In this document: one piece after another, positions 6,382 to 12,169 of the stretch | How positions within the stretch are numbered: the first letter of the stretch is position 1 | Layout of the letters: each line of letters opens with the position of its first letter | NCBI GenBank assembly: GCA_946482165.1 | Contig: CAMLQS010000137.1 | Span: 1 to 12,169 of the forward strand | From: an uncultured Verrucomicrobiota bacterium | GTDB lineage: Bacteria > Verrucomicrobiota > Verrucomicrobiae > Opitutales > Opitutaceae | DNA: 12,169 nucleotides | Reading direction: 5' to 3' | Program-made: the position numbers and the translations under genes | The notes under the pieces: generated by a model | What the model saw: the letters and a program-made list of their open reading frames with translations, nothing else | Told to the model about the DNA's origin: nothing | The model's database searches: none

Positions 6382-7905
6382 ATGAAACACCCCGCCAAGT
6401 TGTCCTTCCGTGAAAAAGCCGGCTACGCGCTCGGCGACGCCGGAGCGAACTTCGTTTTCCAGACCCTGATGGTCTTCCAAATGACCTTCTATTCAAAGGT
6501 CTTTGGCATCAGCGTGGCCGCCGCCAGCTGGCTCTTCCTCATCGGACGTCTCTTCGACGCCGTCACCGATCCCCTCATGGGCATTATCGCCGACCGCACC
6601 AAGAGCCGCTGGGGCCGCTTCCGGCCTTGGCTCCTCTGGTCGGCCATCCCCTTCGCGTTGGTGTTCTGGGCCGCCTTCACCACGCCCGACCTCGGGCCTC
6701 AGGGCAAACTCCTCTACGCTTGGCTCGCCTACCTCGGTCTCATGGCCGTCTACACGCTCAACAACGTCCCCTACTGCGCCCTTCAAGGCGTCATGACCGC
6801 CGACAGCAACGAGCGCACCAGCCTCGGCGCCTACCGTTTCTTCGCCGTCATGGTCGTCGGCTTCATCGTCTCCGGCATGACCTGGCCCCTCGTCGCCAAG
6901 TTCGGCGGCGGCGACGACGCCAAGGGCTGGTCCATCACCATGGGCCTCTTCGCCGCGATCACCGTCGTCTGCTTTGTCGTCGCCTTCTTCTCCGCCAAGG
7001 AACGCGTGCAGCCCGACCCCGCGCAACAAAGCTCCGTGCGCCAGGATCTCCGCGACGCCTTCGCCAACCGCCCTTGGGTGGTCCTCTTCTTCGCCACCCT
7101 GTCCATCTTCGTCATGCTCGCCGTGCGCGGCGGCTCCCTGCCCCTGTTCACCCAATACATCGTCGACAAGGCCGCCCTCGGAAGCTTCCTCGCCGAACAT
7201 GGCTTCGTCCTCGCGGCGGGAGCCCAGGCGACCGGCTGGCAAGCCGTCCTCGACACCGTCGGCTATCTGGTGAAACCCGATCTTTCCAACGTCCCCGCGG
7301 TGGGCTTCGGCCTCTTCGCGATGCTCGGCAGCGTCGTCACCATCGTCGGCGTGCTCCTCTCCAAGCCCCTCTCCGAACGCTTCGGCAAACGCTGCGTCTT
7401 CACCGTCTGCCTCTCGGCCACCGCCGCCGCCACGCTCTGGCTTTTCTTCATCCCCGGCGACGCCATCGGCACCCAGCTCCTCCAAGGCCTCGTCTGGTCC
7501 GCCGCCTACGGCCCGACCATCCCGCTCCTCTGGTCGATGATCGCCGACGCCGCCGACTACGGCGAATGGAAGACCGGCCGTCGCGCCACCGGCTTCGTCT
7601 TCGCCGGCGTCGTCTTCGCCCTCAAGGCCGGCCTCGGCGTCGGAGGCTTCATCGGCGGTCAGGTCCTCGCCGCCCACGGCTTCGCCGAGGGCATGGAAAG
7701 CGCCGCCTCCAGCATGCTCGGCATCCGCATGACCGCCGCGGTCTATCCCGCCATCTGCACCGCCTTCGCCGTCGCCGTCCTCCTTCGCTACCCGATCACC
7801 AAGGAACTCAATGATCGCATCGGCCGCGAACTCGCCGAACGCCGCGCCCGCTACGCCTCCGCGCCCGCCGCGGCTCCCCTCGCCGAACAGCGCGCCGTCG
7901 AGTGA
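6382..7905 (+). CDS. GPH-family sugar:cation symporter (MFS)
   Basis: An inner-membrane carrier of the glycoside-pentoside-hexuronide family (MelB/XylP/YicJ type), normally importing sugars with Na+ or H+. The 507-aa protein is a hydrophobic polytopic sequence with the family's cytoplasmic signature at about 56-83 (GRLFDAVTDPLMG, then ADRTKSRWGRFRPW), NERTSLGAYRFF at 143-154, and the second-half motif MIADAADYGEWKTGRRATGF at 386-405. About 45 residues at 262-306 between hydrophobic segments of the second half form an unusually long loop. The C-terminal tail (about 470-507) is charged and Ala/Arg-rich. Between a cytoplasmic xylosidase and secreted xylan enzymes, the likely cargo is xylose or xylo-oligosaccharides; a glucuronate-containing sugar is a less likely alternative. 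The ATG follows a polypyrimidine tract with no Shine-Dalgarno. Its stop codon overlaps an in-frame GTG for the GH8 gene. Confidence 0.93.
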   Translation: MKHPAKLSFREKAGYALGDAGANFVFQTLMVFQMTFYSKVFGISVAAASWLFLIGRLFDAVTDPLMGIIADRTKSRWGRFRPWLLWSAIPFALVFWAAFTTPDLGPQGKLLYAWLAYLGLMAVYTLNNVPYCALQGVMTADSNERTSLGAYRFFAVMVVGFIVSGMTWPLVAKFGGGDDAKGWSITMGLFAAITVVCFVVAFFSAKERVQPDPAQQSSVRQDLRDAFANRPWVVLFFATLSIFVMLAVRGGSLPLFTQYIVDKAALGSFLAEHGFVLAAGAQATGWQAVLDTVGYLVKPDLSNVPAVGFGLFAMLGSVVTIVGVLLSKPLSERFGKRCVFTVCLSATAAATLWLFFIPGDAIGTQLLQGLVWSAAYGPTIPLLWSMIADAADYGEWKTGRRATGFVFAGVVFALKAGLGVGGFIGGQVLAAHGFAEGMESAASSMLGIRMTAAVYPAICTAFAVAVLLRYPITKELNDRIGRELAERRARYASAPAAAPLAEQRAVE

Positions 7906-7925
7906 TCGTTTTTCCCGCGTCCCCC

Positions 7926-9197
7926 ATGCTCCGTGCATCTCTCGCGCTCCTGCTCGTCGCGGTGTTCACCGCGACGAGCGCCTCGGCCTCGGCGCCACGC
8001 AACCTCTTCGTTGAGTTGCTCGGCAAAACCGAGGCCGAGGTAAGCGCGCGCATCGATTCCGCCTGGGACCGCTACAGCTCCGGCGACCCCGCCACCGAAC
8101 GCCTCTGCTTCGACGCGCCCGACGGCACCGCCTACCTCGCCAATGTCGGCGCCCGCGACGTGCGCTCCGAAGGCATGTCCTACGGCATGATGATCGCCGT
8201 GCTCCTCGACCGGAAGGACCAGTTCGACCGCTTCTGGAAGTGGACCCAGGCGCACATGCTCCACCGCCGCGGCCTCCATCGCGGCTACTTCGCCTGGCAA
8301 TGCGCCTACGACGGCACGGTCATGGACCCGAACTCCGCCAGCGACGGCGAAGAGTGGATCGCCACCGCGCTCTTCTTCGCCTCGCACCGCTGGGGCGACG
8401 GCGAGGGCGTGCTCGCCTACTCCCGCCACGGGCAGGACCTGCTCCGGGCCATGCTGCACAGGGATCCCATCGGCAAACTCACGCCCATCTTCGACCGCAA
8501 ACAACGCCAGGTCGTCTTCTGCCCCATCGGCGACGCCGCCACGTTCACCGATCCCTCCTACCACCTGCCCCACTTCTACACCCTCTGGGCCCGCTGGGCC
8601 CGCGACCCCGCCGACCGCGCCTTCTGGGCCGAGGCCGCCGCCGAGAGCCGCGCCTTTTTCAAACGTCACGCCCATCCCGTCACCGGACTCATGTCCGAAT
8701 ACGCCCACTTCGACGGTCGCCCCTACGAAAAGGACCACCACGGCGACGGTCGCGACGAGTTCGCCTTCGACTCCTGGCGCACCCTCGCCTTCGTCGCCCT
8801 CGACCACGCCTGGGGTTCCGACGATCCGTGGCAGGTGGAGCAAACCGACCGCGTCCTGCGCTTCCTGCACTCCCAGGGCGACGCCCTGACGAACCGCTAC
8901 AAACTCGACGGCACGCCTCTCGGCAAACACTCCTCCCCCGGCCTCGTCGCCATGGCCGCCGCCGCCGGTGTCGCCGCGAGCGATCGCGAGGCGGCCCGTT
9001 ATTTTCTCCAACGCCTTTGGGACCAGCCGCTCCCGACCGGCAAATGGCGCTACTACGATGGTCTCCTCACCGTCCTCGGCCTCCTCCAAGCCTCCGGCCG
9101 CTTCCAAATCTTCGACGCTCCGTCAGCGGCTCACGCGGCGAATCACGTCTCTCCGGTTTCCGGCGACGCCCTGCGCCTGCGCCATCCTGTCCGTTGA
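7926..9197 (+). CDS. Secreted GH8 reducing-end xylose-releasing exo-oligoxylanase
   Basis: Family 8 hydrolases act with inversion; the Rex type removes xylose from the reducing end of xylo-oligosaccharides. The mature part reads like Rex: SEGMSYGMMIAVLLDRKDQFDRFWKW (general acid E82), the family signature ASDGEEWIATALFFASHRWG (D140), DAATFTDPSYHLPHFYTLWA, and FDSWRT, where D282 fits the expected general base. I chose the ATG at 7926 because a signal peptide starts there (MLRASLALLLVAVFTATSAS), giving 423 aa. An in-frame GTG at 7902 would add eight residues and overlap the transporter stop as GTGA, allowing translational coupling. Export to the periplasm is implied, whereas the best-known Bacillus and Bifidobacterium Rex enzymes are described as intracellular. 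A GH8 endoxylanase is the main alternative, but operon context favours Rex. The last 25 residues (after FQIFDAPS) look like an unstructured tail. Confidence 0.9.
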   Translation: MLRASLALLLVAVFTATSASASAPRNLFVELLGKTEAEVSARIDSAWDRYSSGDPATERLCFDAPDGTAYLANVGARDVRSEGMSYGMMIAVLLDRKDQFDRFWKWTQAHMLHRRGLHRGYFAWQCAYDGTVMDPNSASDGEEWIATALFFASHRWGDGEGVLAYSRHGQDLLRAMLHRDPIGKLTPIFDRKQRQVVFCPIGDAATFTDPSYHLPHFYTLWARWARDPADRAFWAEAAAESRAFFKRHAHPVTGLMSEYAHFDGRPYEKDHHGDGRDEFAFDSWRTLAFVALDHAWGSDDPWQVEQTDRVLRFLHSQGDALTNRYKLDGTPLGKHSSPGLVAMAAAAGVAASDREAARYFLQRLWDQPLPTGKWRYYDGLLTVLGLLQASGRFQIFDAPSAAHAANHVSPVSGDALRLRHPVR

Positions 9198-9230
9198 AAC
9201 CCAGCCCGCCTGCCCTCGCTCCGTTTTATC

Positions 9231-12167
9231 ATGAAATTCCCCTCGGTCGCCTTCTGCCTCTTGTTCCTCTTCTCCTTCCGAGGATTCGCCGCCGGTCCGG
9301 AAGAAACGAGCCTTGGCCTCCCGGTGACGATCATCACCGACATGCCCGCCTCCCCCGGCGCGTTTCCCCTCGTCGCGGACGAACGCGCCGCTCCGCTGTG
9401 GCACGACGCCTCGGACCACCCGGGCCTCCTTCGCGCCATCGGCGACCTCCGTGACGATATCGAACGCGTCACCGGCCGCCGCCCCGCCCTCGCCACATCC
9501 CGTCCCGAATCCGCCCCGCCCGTCATCATCGGCACCCTCGGCAAAAGCCGGCTTATCGACAGCCTCGTCGCCTCCGGCAAACTCGACGCCTCCGACCTCT
9601 CCGGAAAATGGGAGAGCTTCGTCATCACCACCGTCGACGCCCCCGCCCCCGGCATCGAGCGCGCCCTCGTCGTCGCAGGCTCCGACAAACGCGGCGCCAT
9701 CTACGGCGTCTACGAGCTCTCCGCCCAGCTCGGCGTCTCCCCCTGGCATTGGTGGGCCGACGTCCCCGCCAGAAAACGCGCCGCCGCCTACGTCGCCGCC
9801 GGCCGCCACGCCTCCGGCGAGCCCGTCGTCAAATACCGCGGCATCTTCATCAACGACGAGGACCCCGCCCTCGGCGGCTGGTCGCGCGAGAAGTTCGGCG
9901 GCGTGAACTCCAAGATGTATGTCCACATGTATGAGCTGCTGCTCCGCCTCCGCGGCAACTACCTCTGGCCCGCCATGTGGGGCAAATCCATCTACGAGGA
10001 CGACCCCGAGAGCGCCCGCCTCGCCGACGAATACGGCATCGTCATGGGCACCTCCCACCACGAGCCGATGATGCGCGCCCACAAGGACTGGAGCCGCCGC
10101 CGCAAGGAAATCGGCAACGGCCAGTGGAACTACGCCACCAACACGGAAGGTCTGCGCAAATTCTTCCGCGAAGGCGTCGAGCGCACTAGGAACTACGAGA
10201 ACCTCGTCACCATCGGCATGCGCGGCGACGGCGACGAGCCCATGGCCGGCGACGACATGCCCGCCAACATCGCCCTCCTCGAAAAGGTCGTCGCCGACCA
10301 GCGCGGGATTCTTTCCGACGTCCTGAAGCGCGAGCCCGCGCGCATTCCCCAGGTCTGGTCCCTCTACAAGGAGGTCGCCGACTACTACGCCCACGGCATG
10401 CGCGTCCCCGACGACGTCACCCTCCTCTGGTGCGACGACAACTGGGGCAACATCCGCCGCCTCCCCACTCCCGCCGAGCGCGCCCGTTCCGGCGGCGCCG
10501 GCGTGTATTACCACTTCGACTACGTCGGCAGCCCGCGCTCCTACAAATGGACCAACACCAATCCGCTTCCCAAGATCTGGGAACAGATGAACCTCGCCGC
10601 CGAATACGAGGCGACCCGCGTCTGGATCGTGAATGTCGGCGACCTCAAGCCCATGGAGCTCCCCATCGAGTTCTTCCTGCGCATGGCCTGGAACCCCTCC
10701 GCCATCCGCAAGGAGAACATCGCCGGGTGGACCCGCCGCTGGGCCGCCCGCGAGTTCGGCCCCGAACACGCCGCCGAGATCGCCGACCTCGTCTCCTCCT
10801 ACGCCAAATACAACGCCTGGCGTAAACCCGAGCTGCTCGCCCCGGAGACCTTCAGTTTCGTCAACTACGGCGAGGCGGACCGCGTCGAAGCCGCCTGGTC
10901 CGACCTTGAAACCCGCGCCCTCCGCCTCCGCGACCGCATCCCGGAGGCCCGGCGCGACGCCTACTTCCAGCTCGTCGAGTATCCCGTCGTCGCCTCCGCC
11001 ACCGTCGCCCGCCTTCACCTCGCCGCCGGCCGCAACCGCCTCTACGCCTCGCAGGGCCGCGCCAGCGCCGCCGACGCCGCCGAACTCGCCCGCGAGCTCT
11101 TCCGCCGCGACCAGGAGCTCACCGACGCCTACCACCGCCTCGGCGGCGGCAAGTGGAACCACATGATGGCCCAGACCCGCATCGGCTACACCACCTGGAG
11201 CGATCCCAAGACAAACATTCTCCCCCGGCTCGACGAGGTAACGCCCGACGCCACCCCGTCGCTCGGCGTCGCCGTCGAGGGTTCGGGCTCCGCCTGGCCG
11301 GGCTCCGAAAAAGCGGCCGTTCTCCCTCCCTTCGATTCCGTCGGGCGCCAGCGACGCTGGATTGAGGTCTTCCGCCGCGGCTCCGGACCCTGCGATTTCA
11401 CCGCCTCCGCCAGCCAGCCCTGGGTGAAGATCGACGCCGCGTCCGGCTCTCTCGAACGCGACCGCCGCCTCTGGGTCGAGCTCGACTGGTCCGCCGTCCC
11501 CGCCGGCCGCCACGAGGCCTATGTCACCGTCGCCTGCCCCGGTTGCGAGCCCGTGCGCGTCCGCCTCGACGCGCTCCGCGACGACTCTCTGGTTCCCGCC
11601 GACGCCGCCCCTTTCTTCGGCGATCTCAGCGGCCCGGTCGCCATCGTGGCCGCTCGCGCCACCGCCAACATCCCCGCCGCCGCCGCGCGTTGGGAAACCA
11701 TTCCCGACTACGGCCGCGGCCCCTCCGGCGTAAGCGTTTTCCCCGTCACCGCGCCCAGCGTCGAGCCGCCGAAAAACTCGCCCCGCCTCGAATATCGCGT
11801 GCTCGTGCCCCGCGCCGGCAAGATTCGCGTGGACCTCGTCTCCGGCGTGGCGCTCGACGCCTTCCCCGGCCGCGGCGTGCGCGTCGCCGTCTCGTTCGAT
11901 GACGAGCCTCCGCAGGTCCTCGACGTCTTCGGCGATCAGCGTTTCGCCGACCCGAACAAACGCGGCGACAAATCCTCCCCCGCCATCCGCGGCTGGCACG
12001 ACTGGGTGCGCAACAACGCCATCACCCTCCCCTCCACCCACGAGGTCGCCACCCCCGGCATCCGCACGCTCAAGGTCTGGATGGTCGATCCGGGCCTCGT
12101 CCTCCAGAAAATCGTCGTCCACACCGGCGAGGTCCGCCCGAGCTATTTCGGCCCCGCCGCCGACTGA
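9231..12167 (+). CDS. GH115 xylan alpha-glucuronidase
   Basis: Removes alpha-1,2-linked (4-O-methyl)glucuronic acid from xylan backbones and oligosaccharides. The 978-aa length is normal for GH115. Residues 1-21 (MKFPSVAFCLLFLFSFRGFAA) form a signal peptide, so it is periplasmic or secreted. An N-terminal domain (about 30-195) includes AGSDKRGAIYGVYELS and GVSPWHWWADVP. The catalytic barrel (about 200-500) carries KYRGIFINDEDP, LRGNYLWPAMW, GTSHHEPMMR (274-282), GMRGDGDEPM (329-338), SLYKEVADYY, LLWCDDNWGN (398-407) and YYHFDYVG; acidic residues from these segments line the pocket in characterised members, but I do not assign the catalytic pair. A helical region follows (about 500-690), then beta-rich C-terminal domains to the end. 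The start at ATG 9231 lies 33 bases after the GH8 stop with no terminator between, so co-transcription is likely. The stop ends two bases before the window edge, so any further operon genes are unseen. Confidence 0.96.
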   Translation: MKFPSVAFCLLFLFSFRGFAAGPEETSLGLPVTIITDMPASPGAFPLVADERAAPLWHDASDHPGLLRAIGDLRDDIERVTGRRPALATSRPESAPPVIIGTLGKSRLIDSLVASGKLDASDLSGKWESFVITTVDAPAPGIERALVVAGSDKRGAIYGVYELSAQLGVSPWHWWADVPARKRAAAYVAAGRHASGEPVVKYRGIFINDEDPALGGWSREKFGGVNSKMYVHMYELLLRLRGNYLWPAMWGKSIYEDDPESARLADEYGIVMGTSHHEPMMRAHKDWSRRRKEIGNGQWNYATNTEGLRKFFREGVERTRNYENLVTIGMRGDGDEPMAGDDMPANIALLEKVVADQRGILSDVLKREPARIPQVWSLYKEVADYYAHGMRVPDDVTLLWCDDNWGNIRRLPTPAERARSGGAGVYYHFDYVGSPRSYKWTNTNPLPKIWEQMNLAAEYEATRVWIVNVGDLKPMELPIEFFLRMAWNPSAIRKENIAGWTRRWAAREFGPEHAAEIADLVSSYAKYNAWRKPELLAPETFSFVNYGEADRVEAAWSDLETRALRLRDRIPEARRDAYFQLVEYPVVASATVARLHLAAGRNRLYASQGRASAADAAELARELFRRDQELTDAYHRLGGGKWNHMMAQTRIGYTTWSDPKTNILPRLDEVTPDATPSLGVAVEGSGSAWPGSEKAAVLPPFDSVGRQRRWIEVFRRGSGPCDFTASASQPWVKIDAASGSLERDRRLWVELDWSAVPAGRHEAYVTVACPGCEPVRVRLDALRDDSLVPADAAPFFGDLSGPVAIVAARATANIPAAAARWETIPDYGRGPSGVSVFPVTAPSVEPPKNSPRLEYRVLVPRAGKIRVDLVSGVALDAFPGRGVRVAVSFDDEPPQVLDVFGDQRFADPNKRGDKSSPAIRGWHDWVRNNAITLPSTHEVATPGIRTLKVWMVDPGLVLQKIVVHTGEVRPSYFGPAAD

Positions 12168-12169
12168 CG

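Noticed and set aside
6493..7938. 481-codon minus-strand frame opposite the transporter, and similar long frames at 4434-6398 and 7851-9107
   Set aside because: Same Gly/Ala/Glu/Asp/Val-rich composition from the codon bias of the sense gene; the sense proteins are clear family members.
9123..12122. 999-codon open frame on the minus strand opposite the GH115 gene
   Set aside because: It is codon-aligned with GH115, so C-ending sense codons become G-starting antisense codons (Gly, Ala, Val, Asp, Glu), and stops, which would require A-ending sense codons, are rare. The product is low-complexity with no domain, so it is a composition artefact.
1..12169. CRISPR array, rRNA, prophage or toxin-antitoxin genes
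   Set aside because: No regularly spaced direct repeats and no matching genes or motifs were found on either strand.

Overview
The window is GC-rich, and its genes use mostly C- or G-ending codons. Gene content suggests a Gram-negative plant-polysaccharide degrader. A LacI-type regulator beside secreted glycoside hydrolases, with no SusC/SusD pair and no Shine-Dalgarno sequences, fits Verrucomicrobiota, perhaps Opitutaceae. That placement is inference from style and content; no marker gene in the window proves it.

Layout. (1) 38-1480, minus strand: glycogen synthase (glgA). (2) 1569-1745: a 177-bp fold-back element with 28-bp terminal inverted repeats and a flanking TA on each side, resembling a non-autonomous transposon (MITE), 88 bp upstream of glgA. 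(3) 1899-2474, plus strand: a small secreted, proline-rich protein with four EF-hand loops arranged as two repeated modules, followed by a strong intrinsic terminator at 2504-2541. (4) 2620-2709: tRNA-Ser(CGA) with encoded CCA. (5) 2738-2842: an intergenic cluster of perfect palindromes and nested inverted repeats between the tRNA and the convergent regulator gene. (6) 2860-12167: a xylan-side-chain and xylo-oligosaccharide utilisation locus.

The locus has a LacI-family regulator (minus strand) divergent from four plus-strand genes: GH52 beta-xylosidase, a GPH-family sugar:cation symporter, a secreted GH8 enzyme of the reducing-end-xylose-releasing type, and a secreted GH115 alpha-glucuronidase. 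The inferred pathway is: GH115 strips (4-O-methyl)glucuronic acid from glucuronoxylan fragments outside the cytoplasm; GH8 trims the oligosaccharides from the reducing end; the symporter imports xylose or short xylo-oligosaccharides; cytoplasmic GH52 finishes them to xylose; and the LacI protein probably senses a pathway sugar. No endoxylanase, xylose isomerase, xylulokinase or glucuronate-catabolic gene is present, so the pathway continues elsewhere.

The genes are individually recognisable. The parts least explained by known families are the fold-back element, the palindrome cluster beside the tRNA, and the repeated EF-hand/polyproline protein.
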